A stretch of DNA of 64,000 bases from Bacillota bacterium (GTDB taxonomy: Bacteria; Bacillota; Clostridia; Oscillospirales; Oscillospiraceae). Of the stretch, positions 8,051 to 16,005 are shown in pieces; position 1 is the stretch's first letter, and the number at the start of each line of letters is the position of its first letter. The notes under the pieces were generated by a model. It was given only the letters and a program-made list of their open reading frames with translations, was not told the DNA's origin and made no database searches. The position numbers and the translations under genes were made by a program. The stretch is taken from the NCBI GenBank assembly GCA_030529825.1, contig JAUMWD010000004.1, positions 44,122 to 108,121 on the forward strand. Reading direction: 5' to 3'.

Positions 8051-8959
8051 TTACTCCCAAAGCTTTTCGGGATATATGCCCTCGGATTTCATTTTGGCGA
8101 TTGCCGCCTTAACGGAATCAAGGTCTTCGCGGTAGGTCATGCCGTACCATGTTTCGTCACAATCCAAAACGCGGACAGTGGCAATTCCCTCCTTGAGCTG
8201 CTCGTCCGCCACGAAGGGCAGGAAGTATTCGCACTTCTTGGGATTTTCCGCAAGGCCCTTATCCAAAAACGCGGGGAAGCGCGCCTCAAGCTCGTTGAGC
8301 ATCTGCCGTGAAAAGCCCCAGAAATTCATGGACACGGGTGTATCGCCCGACAGCGGTTCAAATGAAACTCCGTCCTCGGTAAAGGCGGCGTCCTCGCCCC
8401 GCTTTTCAATGTGGGTACGCTCGGTAATGTCCTTAAGATAGCCGTTTTCAACCTCGCATACGCCACGGGAAACATGGCCGTTTTCCGTAACCGTATTGCG
8501 CAAGCGGTAGGCCACCATGGCATACTCGGAGAGCGGTCTGTCCTCCTTGAGGAAGTTGTAAATAGCCTCATAGGCGCCCTTGCCGTAAAAGTCATCGGCA
8601 TTTATTACCGCAAAGGGGCCGTCAACGGCATCCTTGCAGCACAGCACGGCGTGGCCCGTGCCCCAGGGCTTTTCCCGCCCCTCGGGAACTTCATATCCCT
8701 CGGGCAGCTTGTCAAGCTGCTGGAAAACATACTTTACCTGAAAATATTTTTCCATGCGGCTTCCCACAGCAGCCATGAAGCTCTCCTCGATCTCATGCTT
8801 GATGATAAAGGCAATCTTCTTAAAGCCTGCTCTGCGTGCGTCATAGAGGGAAAAGTCAATAATGGCATGACCGAAATCATCCACGGAGGTAATCTGCTTG
8901 AGTCCTCCGAAACGGCTGCCCATGCCCGCAGCCATTATTACAAGTGTGGGCTCCTGCAT
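8051..8959 (-). CDS. Sugar-phosphate nucleotidyltransferase family protein
   Basis: Predicted to transfer a nucleotidyl group to a sugar or choline phosphate. The 302-residue protein has the family signature IMAAGMGSRFGGLKQ (about 8-22, phosphate-binding loop), PWGTGHAVLCC (about 98-108) and the metal-binding INADDFYG (about 118-125). It is translationally coupled to the upstream 116-residue gene (2-base gap, no clear ribosome binding site). The NTP and acceptor cannot be told from sequence; similar stand-alone Clostridial proteins are annotated only as nucleotidyltransferases. Confidence 0.85.
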   Translation of the reverse strand: MQEPTLVIMAAGMGSRFGGLKQITSVDDFGHAIIDFSLYDARRAGFKKIAFIIKHEIEESFMAAVGSRMEKYFQVKYVFQQLDKLPEGYEVPEGREKPWGTGHAVLCCKDAVDGPFAVINADDFYGKGAYEAIYNFLKEDRPLSEYAMVAYRLRNTVTENGHVSRGVCEVENGYLKDITERTHIEKRGEDAAFTEDGVSFEPLSGDTPVSMNFWGFSRQMLNELEARFPAFLDKGLAENPKKCEYFLPFVADEQLKEGIATVRVLDCDETWYGMTYREDLDSVKAAIAKMKSEGIYPEKLWE

Positions 8960-8961
8960 AA

Positions 8962-9312
8962 TTACTTGGTAAGGTCCAGCTCGTTAATGCCCATGGCAAG
9001 GGACATATCACGAATGGCGGCGTAGGTTCTTTCCTGTGCAAAGGGAATGCACTCCTGCATGAGCTCATCGCTCATTTCGGTGATTTCAGCAGGCACCTTG
9101 ACGATGGTTTCGGTGGTGATGTCAAAGACGAAATACTTCTCCTCTGCATCATGAATTTTGGTGTTTAAATACAGATAGACATAGCCGCACCACTCATCGG
9201 GCGTTTTTACGGAAACGCGGCTTTCCGCGGAAAGGCCCAGGTCTGCTCCGATGCCTGTGTCCAGCTTATAGTTGACATTTACGGTTTTGAAATCCACAAC
9301 TTCGTAATTCAT
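8962..9312 (-). CDS. Small conserved-looking protein, possibly SecB-like fold
   Basis: A 116-residue soluble protein of alternating beta-strand pattern ending in a helix (from about residue 85). The C-terminal block CIPFAQERTYAAIRDM and its ending INELDL loosely recall the end of SecB-type chaperones, but this is a weak resemblance and no family is claimed. It has a good AGGAGA site and a possible promoter at about 9320-9370 (TTGACT). It is coupled to the nucleotidyltransferase gene directly downstream. Confidence 0.65.
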   Translation of the reverse strand: MNYEVVDFKTVNVNYKLDTGIGADLGLSAESRVSVKTPDEWCGYVYLYLNTKIHDAEEKYFVFDITTETIVKVPAEITEMSDELMQECIPFAQERTYAAIRDMSLAMGINELDLTK

Positions 9313-9386
9313 ATTTTTATCTCCTAAAAAAGTTTGGTTTTAATATTTTAAACCATACGCAGTCAAAAAACAACTCATGTTAAAAT

Positions 9387-9426
9387 AAAAAATCCGCTTC
9401 CGCGACAAACGCAGAACGGATTTTTT
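9387..9426 (-). terminator. pssA terminator
   Basis: Outer stem AAAAAATCCG with CGGATTTTTT and an imperfect inner stem (TTCCGCG against CGCAGAA). On the minus strand it follows the pssA stop and ends in a T-tract. Confidence 0.8.
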
Positions 9427-9434
9427 ATTTCTTC

Positions 9435-10073
9435 TCAAAGCACAAGCATGAGAACGCCTACAACAACACCGATTGTGATAAGGGTGATGATGCCTGCCTT
9501 GCCTGGCTTCTTGATTTTAACGGGAGCTATAAAAGCAACGCCGTTTACAAGAATCAGCAGGGTGTAGAGCACGGTGAAGCATTCGGCGCTCAAAGAATTT
9601 TTGAAGCAGAATGCAAGAGCTACTACCAGAGGAGAAACACTGATGGGAACGCCTTCGTAGTACTTGCGCTTGCCGGTTTCTACCTTCTGACGGGATTCCT
9701 CGGTTACATTGAAGTATGCAAGTCTGATGAGACCTGCAAGGGCAAAGAATGCGAGAATTGCAATCTGCCACCATGCTGTTGCGCCGATGCAGTAGCCGAT
9801 GATTGCGGGGAATACGCCGAAGCATACGACATCGCAAAGTGAGTCAAGCTGGATGCCATAGCTCTTTTCTTCGTCGGTGCGGTCCTTCTTGGTACGGGCA
9901 ACCATACCATCGAACATATCGCACAGTCCGGAGAAGAGATTGCTGTCCACAGATATGATAATCATCTTGTTATCGCCGCTTACGTCGTAGTTCATGGAAA
10001 AACTGATACCGACAACCGATGATATCATGCTAATGTAGGTCAGCCACACGGTGTAATTGTAAAAGCCGATCAA
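9435..10073 (-). CDS. pssA: CDP-diacylglycerol-serine O-phosphatidyltransferase
   Basis: Integral membrane enzyme making phosphatidylserine from CDP-diacylglycerol and serine, the entry to phosphatidylethanolamine. The CDP-alcohol phosphatidyltransferase signature is complete: DMFDGMVAR, then GIQLDSLCD, giving the four metal-binding Asp residues. The spacer between the halves (KKDRTDEEKSY) is slightly longer than the textbook motif, as in many Firmicute PssA. The frame opens at a TTG at 10088 and has an ATG at 10082, but GGAG directly abuts that ATG. A TTG at 10073 has better spacing and gives the family-typical start IGFYNYTVWLTY, so I prefer it. A 19-bp palindrome overlies the transcription start. 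Confidence 0.88.
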   Translation of the reverse strand: MIGFYNYTVWLTYISMISSVVGISFSMNYDVSGDNKMIIISVDSNLFSGLCDMFDGMVARTKKDRTDEEKSYGIQLDSLCDVVCFGVFPAIIGYCIGATAWWQIAILAFFALAGLIRLAYFNVTEESRQKVETGKRKYYEGVPISVSPLVVALAFCFKNSLSAECFTVLYTLLILVNGVAFIAPVKIKKPGKAGIITLITIGVVVGVLMLVL

Positions 10074-10099
10074 ATAAAACATCTCCAAAAATATTTTGC

Positions 10100-10154
10100 T
10101 TTAGTTTACTAAACTAAACAAATGAATTATAGCAAAATTTGCGACGCTTGACAA
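10100..10154 (-). promoter_or_regulatory. pssA promoter with 19-bp palindromic operator
   Basis: Minus-strand TTGTCA (10149-10154), a 17-base spacer and a perfect TATAAT (10126-10131). Just after, at 10100-10118, lies TTTAGTTTA-C-TAAACTAAA, two perfect 9-base arms around one central base. It begins at the expected transcription start, the usual place for a repressor. The symmetry and context suit a lipid-synthesis regulator of the MarR (FabT-like) or FapR type, which is inference. Confidence 0.7.
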
Positions 10155-10198
10155 GTGTATTCGACAGCAAATTGTCAAAGTATTATACAAAAATCGGC

Positions 10199-10227
10199 TA
10201 TACAACAGTGTTTTTTTCTGTTATAAT
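10199..10227 (+). promoter_or_regulatory. Probable promoter of the cyuA-like gene
   Basis: A perfect TATAAT (10222-10227) with a weak -35 (TATACA, 10199-10204) at 17 bases, 41 bases before the start codon. Confidence 0.5.
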
Positions 10228-10267
10228 GCTAATATAATTTTAAAAATTATAAAAGGAGGAACACAGC

Positions 10268-11542
10268 ATGACTCCTAATGACGAAAAATACGGGCTTTAT
10301 CTCCAGATTCTGAAGGAAGAGCTCATACCCGCCATGGGCTGTACCGAGCCAATCGCAATGGCTTATGCCGCCGCAAAAGCAAGAGCCGTTCTCGGCGCGC
10401 TTCCAGAGAAGGTTGATATTGTCATCAGCGGCAATATTATTAAAAATGTAAAGAGCGTTGTTGTCCCCAACACAGGCGGTCTCAAGGGCATTGCTGCCGC
10501 AGTTGCCGTAGGTATTGCCGTCGGCAACGCCGATAAGCAGCTCGAGGTTGTCGCAGATGTCAAGGAGGAGGAGGTTCACCTTGTCTCCGAATTCATGGAA
10601 AGCTGTGAGATGACCGTTCAGAAATCCCAGAGTCCCAAGCTTCTTGATATTGACCTGACTCTGTACAAGGGCAGCGACTATGTGCGCCTTCGCATAACTG
10701 ACTTCCACACCAACATAATGTACATCGAGAAAAACGGTGAGATTCTGCTGGACAAAGGCATGGGCGATGATGCCTCCTGCGAGACCGACCGCAGCGTTCT
10801 CAATGTTAAGGAAATCGTTGAGTTTGCCGAATGCGTTGAGCTTTCCGATGTAAGCGAAATGCTTGAGAAGCAGATTGAGTATAACTATGCCATCTCCGAG
10901 GAAGGCCTCCGCGGCGACTACGGCGCCGCCATCGGCAAGACTCTGCTGGCCACCCGCGGTGACGATATCCGCAACAAGGCACGCGCGCAGGCTGCCGCCG
11001 GCAGTGATGCCCGCATGAGCGGCTGCGAGCTTCCCGTTGTCATCGTTTCCGGCAGCGGCAATCAGGGCATGACCACTTCCCTGCCCGTTATTGTATACGC
11101 AAAGGAAATGGGCGCAAGCCACGAAAAGCTGCTCCGCGCACTTGTGGTGGCAAACCTCATCACCATCCATCAGAAAACTCCCATCGGCAGACTTTCCGCC
11201 TTCTGCGGCGCAATCAGCGCCGGCTGCGGTGCCGCCGCAGGTGTTGCATGGCTGGTTGACGGAAGTGTTGAGGCGGTTTCCGCCACTATCGTAAACGCCC
11301 TGGGTATGATTTCGGGTACCGTCTGCGACGGAGCAAAGCCCTCCTGTGCCACAAAGATCGCCTCCGCGGTTGAGGCAGGTCTCCTTGGCTTTGATCTTTA
11401 CCTGAACGGCCACGGTCTCAAGGGCGGCGACGGCATTATCAAGGCCGACGTTGAAAAAACCATTCAGAGCGTCGGTCAGCTTGCCCGCGAGGGTATGCGT
11501 CAGACCGACAGCGAAATTCTCGACATCATGCTTGACGACTGA
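10268..11542 (+). CDS. cyuA: L-cysteine desulfidase / serine dehydratase alpha family (CyuA-like)
   Basis: Predicted iron-sulfur enzyme that breaks L-cysteine into pyruvate, ammonia and sulfide (CyuA/YhaM, UPF0597). The 424-residue length fits. The N-terminal MGCTEPIAMAYA block is the family signature and supplies a cluster Cys. SGNIIKNVKSVVVPNTGG and GSGNQGMTTSLPV are further conserved glycine-rich blocks, and the late Cys residues (FCGAISAGCGAA, GTVCDGAKPSC) fit cluster ligands. It has its own promoter and a shared terminator, so it is monocistronic. Some members are annotated as serine dehydratase, so substrate certainty is moderate. Confidence 0.85.
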   Translation: MTPNDEKYGLYLQILKEELIPAMGCTEPIAMAYAAAKARAVLGALPEKVDIVISGNIIKNVKSVVVPNTGGLKGIAAAVAVGIAVGNADKQLEVVADVKEEEVHLVSEFMESCEMTVQKSQSPKLLDIDLTLYKGSDYVRLRITDFHTNIMYIEKNGEILLDKGMGDDASCETDRSVLNVKEIVEFAECVELSDVSEMLEKQIEYNYAISEEGLRGDYGAAIGKTLLATRGDDIRNKARAQAAAGSDARMSGCELPVVIVSGSGNQGMTTSLPVIVYAKEMGASHEKLLRALVVANLITIHQKTPIGRLSAFCGAISAGCGAAAGVAWLVDGSVEAVSATIVNALGMISGTVCDGAKPSCATKIASAVEAGLLGFDLYLNGHGLKGGDGIIKADVEKTIQSVGQLAREGMRQTDSEILDIMLDD

Positions 11543-11563
11543 TTGGCAGAATAATCAAACAGT

Positions 11564-11597
11564 AAAACCCGACGGAAAAGTCTTTCCGTCGGGTTTT
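11564..11597. terminator. Bidirectional terminator
   Basis: A 15-bp stem (AAAACCCGACGGAAA with TTTCCGTCGGGTTTT) and a 4-base loop, between the cyuA-like gene and the convergent kinase gene. Confidence 0.9.
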
Positions 11598-11633
11598 TGT
11601 ATCTAATCAATTTGAACTTTTACAAAGCGAATA

Positions 11634-12566
11634 TTATTCGTACTCACCGCCGCCGATGAACTCACGGATAAGTGCATCGGGTGCCACAAGGCTCTCATCG
11701 ATTACACCGAAAAGCTGCAGGGCGGGAAGAACTCTGCGCAGCTCGTCATAGCGGCCGATGCCCTCGGGAATGGAAGAAAACAGCTTTGTTGCCGTGCTGT
11801 TCATAACCGCCAGCTCATAGGGGAAGGATGAGTCAAACTGGAAGTTTGCCTTGTTCTTAAAGGGGGAAATATTTGCGATTTCGCCCCGGCGCACATTTGC
11901 CCACATGGCGATTGTTTCCGCAGGGTCTGCACCGCGGAAGTTAAAGTCGCGCACCGTGCGGCGCACAAGGCGGAACCATGTTCCCTTGAAAACAACGGAG
12001 CCGTTGAATTCCACATTGCTGCGTGCGGAAATATAGAGCTTGAAGGCCTCGGGATGCTGCTCGGTTATCATGTCATTCAGCGCATGGATGCCCTCGAAAA
12101 CAACGATTTCGTCCTTCTTCAGCTTAATGGACTTTGAAGGCTCAAGAATACGCATCTTGCGGGAAAACTCGTATTTGGGAACATAGATGCGCTTACCCTC
12201 GCCAAGCATGGTGAAATGCTCGTTAAGCAGCTCCATGTCAAGGCACAGCGGGGATTCAAGGTCAATGTCGCCCTCGGGAGTACGAGGTGCGGTTTTGGGA
12301 TCAACGGTCTTGAAATAGTCGTCCATACCCACATAGTGCGCATGAACGCCGCGGCGCTCCAGCTCCTCGCTGATTTTTCTTGCAGTTGTGGTTTTGCCGC
12401 TGCCGGAGGGACCGGAAAGAAGAACAATGGGGCTTTTTGCCTTGTTCTCGATTATCATGTCCGCCGCCTGAGCAACACGCTTTGCGTAAACCGCATCGCA
12501 TTCTTCTATAAAGCCCTTGGGGTCAGCTACGGTTCTGAAGTTGATGTCCTTAAGTGAATACGCCAT
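11634..12566 (-). CDS. Uridine kinase-like nucleoside kinase
   Basis: P-loop kinase of the phosphoribulokinase/uridine kinase superfamily. The 310-residue protein has an N-terminal extension of about 45 residues, then Walker A in LLSGPSGSGKTTTAR (about 49-63). MDDYFK supplies the substrate-binding Asp region, and VVFEGIHALN (about 154-163) matches the family Walker B/lid block. It starts 2 bases after the hemZ stop, with its GGAGGA inside the hemZ end, so the two are co-expressed. Uridine is the likely but unproven substrate; related Clostridial proteins with such an extension are often TGS-less threonyl-tRNA-synthetase-like nucleoside kinases. Confidence 0.82.
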   Translation of the reverse strand: MAYSLKDINFRTVADPKGFIEECDAVYAKRVAQAADMIIENKAKSPIVLLSGPSGSGKTTTARKISEELERRGVHAHYVGMDDYFKTVDPKTAPRTPEGDIDLESPLCLDMELLNEHFTMLGEGKRIYVPKYEFSRKMRILEPSKSIKLKKDEIVVFEGIHALNDMITEQHPEAFKLYISARSNVEFNGSVVFKGTWFRLVRRTVRDFNFRGADPAETIAMWANVRRGEIANISPFKNKANFQFDSSFPYELAVMNSTATKLFSSIPEGIGRYDELRRVLPALQLFGVIDESLVAPDALIREFIGGGEYE

Positions 12567-12568
12567 TT

Positions 12569-14044
12569 TCAGTCCTCCTGACTGTCGTAAAATTCTATGA
12601 TGCCCTGCTTTGCCTCGCAGGTTTTCTCAATGCCATTGATATATTCCATGGGGTATTTGGGGGCAAAAATGCGTATGCTCTTGCCGCCGTTTTTCGCCAC
12701 GAGCTTTGTGGAGCCGCCTCCGCCCATGGCGATGATGGAGCATAGCTCCTCCATGATGCACACATTATACAGGTTTACATAACCCTGTTTTGCCCAGCCT
12801 ACATTCTCAAATCCGCCGGACATGAACTTCTGACGGTAGAGGTAATAGGGGGCGTAGTCGGCGCCTCTGAGCTTTTCTCCCGCAATGTCCAGCATTCTGC
12901 CCACCTCTGCCGCTGTGGGAATCGCGCTGCCCTCAAGGGTGATGCGGGAGCCTTTTTTCAGAGAAAGGGTGTGGACTGTAATATTTTCAGGTGCGAGGGA
13001 AAGCACCGTATCAAGAGTTTTTTCAAAGCTCTCCACAGTGTCCGTTGTAAGACCTGCAATGAGGTCCATGTTCACCGCCATGCCGCCCACCTTACGTACA
13101 AGTGCAAGGGCATCAACAATATCCTGCGCCGTGTGCTTTCTGCCTATTGCCTCCAGCACATAGTCGGACATGGTCTGGGGATTTACGCTCACGCGGTCAA
13201 CGCCGTGAGCCTTGAGAACACGCAGCTTTTCCTCGGTTATGGTATCGGGACGGCCTGCCTCCACGGTATATTCACGCAGGTCGGAAAGGTCGAATTTTTC
13301 CTCAAGTCTTGAGCAAAGCCTCTCAAGCTGCTCCGGGGTTAGTGTCGTGGGCGTACCGCCGCCCATGTAAATAGATATGACACGCAGGCCGAGTTTATTT
13401 ACCGTCTCCGCCACTGCGTCAAGCTCTTTTATAAGCGCATCCATAAAGGGAAAAATGAGCTTCATGCTCTTTTCCACGGATTGGCTCACGAAGCTGCAGT
13501 AGTTGCATCTCGTAGGGCAGAAGGGTATGCCCACATAAAGGCATATATCCTTTTCCTCAAGGGAGGCTTCAACTTCCTTTGTAACCATTGAGGTATCGCG
13601 GCAGAGGGCCGCGCGCTCCGGCGTCACATCGTACTCCGAAATAAACCTGCTCATTGCGCTGTCCGCATCATACTGCTCCATAAGGTTAGTGAAAACCTTG
13701 CCCGGTCGCACACCGGTGAGCGCACCCCATGCGGGCTTTTTGTGTCCCGAGGAAAGTGCGGCACGGTAAAAAGCATTTTTGATAGCTCTCTGACACAGCT
13801 TGTCCCTTGAAATTTCATCGGTAATCAGCGCCTTTTTAAATGCACTTCTCCCCTGCCATGCCTTGTCCTCAAGCACCAGCTTGCAGGTGGCGGTGACAAA
13901 TTCCCTGCCGTAAGACAATTTCAGCTCTGCACGCTCACCCTTCGGAGCTCCCTCTGTGTATTCGGGGCGCTCAGCAGGGTAAAGAGTCAGCAGCATTTGC
14001 TCCGCAGCATATTTATAATCATGTCCGTAAAGATATAGTTTCAC
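12569..14044 (-). CDS. hemZ: Oxygen-independent coproporphyrinogen dehydrogenase HemZ
   Basis: Radical-SAM enzyme related to HemN/HemW. The motif FCPTRCNYCSF (about residue 175) gives the CxxxCxxC cluster site, followed by MGGGTPTTL and VNPQTM, typical of the HemN family. At about 491 residues with an N-terminal extension it matches the HemZ branch rather than HemN or HemW. I prefer the GTG at 14044 over the one at 14050 because AGGGAG is then 7 bases upstream. HemZ function in anaerobes without a complete haem pathway is uncertain; a role other than haem synthesis is possible. Confidence 0.88.
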   Translation of the reverse strand: MKLYLYGHDYKYAAEQMLLTLYPAERPEYTEGAPKGERAELKLSYGREFVTATCKLVLEDKAWQGRSAFKKALITDEISRDKLCQRAIKNAFYRAALSSGHKKPAWGALTGVRPGKVFTNLMEQYDADSAMSRFISEYDVTPERAALCRDTSMVTKEVEASLEEKDICLYVGIPFCPTRCNYCSFVSQSVEKSMKLIFPFMDALIKELDAVAETVNKLGLRVISIYMGGGTPTTLTPEQLERLCSRLEEKFDLSDLREYTVEAGRPDTITEEKLRVLKAHGVDRVSVNPQTMSDYVLEAIGRKHTAQDIVDALALVRKVGGMAVNMDLIAGLTTDTVESFEKTLDTVLSLAPENITVHTLSLKKGSRITLEGSAIPTAAEVGRMLDIAGEKLRGADYAPYYLYRQKFMSGGFENVGWAKQGYVNLYNVCIMEELCSIIAMGGGGSTKLVAKNGGKSIRIFAPKYPMEYINGIEKTCEAKQGIIEFYDSQED

Positions 14045-14221
14045 GAGCACACTCCCTGATTTTCAATAGTAATAATTTTAACATATTATTATCGTAATTA
14101 CAACGGCACTATGTATATAAGCGGATAAAACATATTATCTTCAAATTATACAAAAAAATCGGAATTTTTTGTTCAAATAGGTTAATTAATACCCATTTTC
14201 GGCATTAACGGTTTACAAATT

Positions 14222-14251
14222 GAGACAAATGTGCTTAAATAGGTTTATAAT
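14222..14251 (+). promoter_or_regulatory. Promoter of the LysN-type aminotransferase
   Basis: TATAAT at 14246-14251 with GAGACA (14222-14227) 18 bases upstream. The rest of the 14051-14291 gap is AT-rich and shows nothing else. Confidence 0.5.
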
Positions 14252-14291
14252 GCGATAATATCGATTTGCATTAAAATTAGGAGGAAATACA

Positions 14292-15476
14292 ATGATTAAA
14301 TTTGCAGACAGAATGAACCTTCTTAAGGGTTCTGCAATCCGCGAGCTGCTGGCTCTTGCCAACAAGCCCGAGATTCTCTCTTTCGCAGGCGGTATGCCCG
14401 CACCCGAACTCTTCCCCATTGACAAGATCAAGGCTGCTACCGAGGCAGTTCTCAACGAGCAGGGCGAAGTTGCACTTCAGTACTCCAGCACCAACGGCTT
14501 CGAGCACTTCCGTCAGCAGATCGCTGACCGTATGGCACAGAAGCTCCAGATCAAGACCACCGCTGACAACATCCTGGTAACCTCCGGTTCCCAGCAGGGT
14601 CTTGACTTCTCCGCTCGCGTTTTCGTTAACCCCGGCGACACCATCATCATTGAGAGCCCCTCTTACCTCGGCGCACTCAACGCATTCAAGGCTTGCGAGC
14701 CCAACTTCGTTGCTGTTCCCACCGATGACAACGGTATGATCATGGAAGAGCTGGAAAAGGTTCTTGCTACCGACGACAAGGTCAAGATGATCTATGTTAT
14801 CCCCGACTTCCAGAATCCCTCCGGCCGTACCTGGCCCATGGAGCGTCGTGAGAAGTTCATGGAAATCGTTAACAAGTACGAAATTCCCGTTATCGAAGAT
14901 AACCCCTACGGCGAGCTCCGCTTCGAGGGCGAGTACCTCCCCGCACTCAAGAGCATGGACACCAAGGGCCTCGTAGTATTCCTGGGCACCTTCTCCAAGA
15001 TCTTTGCTCCCGGCTACCGTCTCGGCTGGGTTTGCGCTGACGGCGAAATCCTCAAGAAGTACAACTTCCTTGCACAGGCAGCTTCCCTGCAGCCCTCCAC
15101 CGACGCACAGCTCATCTGCTCCAAGTTCATCGATATGTTCGACCTGGACGAGCACGTTGCAACCATCAAGGCAAACTACGCAAAGCGCCGCGATGCAATG
15201 ATTAACACCATGGAGCGCGAGTTCCCCCCCGAGGCAAAGTTCACCCACCCCAACGGCGGTCTCTTCACCTGGGTTGAACTCCCCGATTACATCGACACCA
15301 AGGTTATGGCTGACGAATGCCTGAAGCAGAACGTTGCATACGTTCCCGGCGAAGGCTTCTTCCCCAACGGCGAGCAGAAGAACTGCCTGCGTCTGAACTA
15401 CTCCAAGCTCAATGAGGAGCAGATTGAAAAGGGCATGACCATTCTCGCAAACGTCATCAAGGCAAACCTCAAGTAA
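14292..15476 (+). CDS. PLP-dependent aminotransferase, LysN/2-aminoadipate type
   Basis: Fold-type I class I/II aminotransferase of 394 residues, close to the LysN/ARO8 group. Visible landmarks are GSQQGLDF (cofactor phosphate loop), IPDFQNPSGRTW, the Asp-Tyr pair in IEDNPYGELRF, and the PLP lysine in GTFSKIFAPGYRLGW. It starts after a strong AGGAGG and stands alone between its promoter and a terminator. Codon choice is strongly biased to CTC, CGC, AAG and ACC, suggesting high expression. The exact amino donor (aminoadipate, aromatic or branched-chain) cannot be read from the sequence. Confidence 0.87.
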   Translation: MIKFADRMNLLKGSAIRELLALANKPEILSFAGGMPAPELFPIDKIKAATEAVLNEQGEVALQYSSTNGFEHFRQQIADRMAQKLQIKTTADNILVTSGSQQGLDFSARVFVNPGDTIIIESPSYLGALNAFKACEPNFVAVPTDDNGMIMEELEKVLATDDKVKMIYVIPDFQNPSGRTWPMERREKFMEIVNKYEIPVIEDNPYGELRFEGEYLPALKSMDTKGLVVFLGTFSKIFAPGYRLGWVCADGEILKKYNFLAQAASLQPSTDAQLICSKFIDMFDLDEHVATIKANYAKRRDAMINTMEREFPPEAKFTHPNGGLFTWVELPDYIDTKVMADECLKQNVAYVPGEGFFPNGEQKNCLRLNYSKLNEEQIEKGMTILANVIKANLK

Positions 15477-15490
15477 TATATCTGCACATC

Positions 15491-15520
15491 AAAAGGCTGT
15501 TCCGTAAGGAACAGCCTTTT
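15491..15520 (+). terminator. Aminotransferase terminator
   Basis: A 13-bp perfect stem (AAAAGGCTGTTCC with GGAACAGCCTTTT) with a GTAA loop and following T residues. Confidence 0.92.
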
Positions 15521-15604
15521 TCTATTTCTAAAGTTATTTTACACAATATATGGTATTGTTTTGACATTTCCTTAAATTTTGTCATAACATTTAACAAAAA
15601 TATG

Positions 15605-15633
15605 TTGCAATGCACACATTTGCATGATATATT
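15605..15633 (+). promoter_or_regulatory. Orphan sigma-A promoter
   Basis: TTGCAA (15605-15610), 17 bases, TATATT (15628-15633). A second possible -35, TTGACA, is at 15561. No open reading frame with a ribosome binding site follows before the terminator at 15704. Confidence 0.55.
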
Positions 15634-15639
15634 ATTAAC

Positions 15640-15735
15640 AGTAAAACATCTGCTGATTATCAATTAACAGCACACCCCAACAAGACTGCCCCCCCGCGGT
15701 CTTCCCCCGGTGATAACCTCACCGGGGGTTTTTAT
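15640..15735 (+). ncRNA. Candidate small RNA of about 95 nt
   Basis: A possible transcript between the orphan promoter and a strong terminator. It contains a short single-stranded AT-rich 5' half, a hairpin with AAGAC and GGTCTT arms around a C-rich loop (15683-15703), and the terminator stem. No start codon with a Shine-Dalgarno is present. No known RNA family is recognised; this is a structural inference. Confidence 0.4.
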
Positions 15736-15740
15736 TTTTT
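15704..15740 (+). terminator. Strong intrinsic terminator
   Basis: Perfect 10-bp GC-rich stem (CCCCCGGTGA with TCACCGGGGG, 15704-15728) with a 5-base loop, followed by TTTTTATTTTTT. Confidence 0.9.
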
Positions 15741-15890
15741 CAGATACGGTGCAGCATTTTGGGTAATCGCTTTTGCGTCGGCCCGACCGGTGGCTGCTCA
15801 ATTCTACTGCTGCACTCGCGTTCTTTTCAGATACGGTGCTCCATTTTGGGTAATCGCTTTTGCGTCAGCACGACCGGTGGCAGCTCAATT
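15737..15890. repeat. Two 67-bp direct repeats with 87-bp period
   Basis: Units at 15737-15803 and 15824-15890 differ at about 5 of 67 positions. Each carries the core TTTTGGGTAATCGCTTTTGC. The period is 29 codons, so a frame from 15759 to 15974 runs through both without a stop, but it has no ribosome binding site. I read it as noncoding. Confidence 0.8.
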
Positions 15891-15970
15891 TGTATTGGTA
15901 AATATTTTACCAAATTAGTCATACAAAAACATTTTTGTCCGTTAAAAACGCCGAAAAGCACTTTTTTGCC

Positions 15971-15999
15971 TTGACATACTCAAAAATTTCATGTAAATT
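15971..15999 (+). promoter_or_regulatory. Promoter of the T-box leader
   Basis: TTGACA (15971-15976), 17 bases, TAAATT (15994-15999), placing the transcript start at about 16006, just ahead of the T-box. Confidence 0.75.
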
Positions 16000-16005
16000 G
16001 CATTT

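Noticed and set aside
10247..11413. 388-codon minus-strand frame over the cysteine desulfidase gene
   Set aside because: Gly/Cys/His-rich random text; the plus-strand frame has the MGCTEP family signature, a promoter and a terminator.
15737..15890. Short CRISPR-like array
   Set aside because: Only two long, imperfect copies with a 20-base gap and no cas genes; repeat units of 67 bases are too long and the copies differ.
15759..15974. 71-codon frame through the direct repeats
   Set aside because: No Shine-Dalgarno, no promoter in place, and the sequence is explained by two copies of an 87-bp-period repeat.
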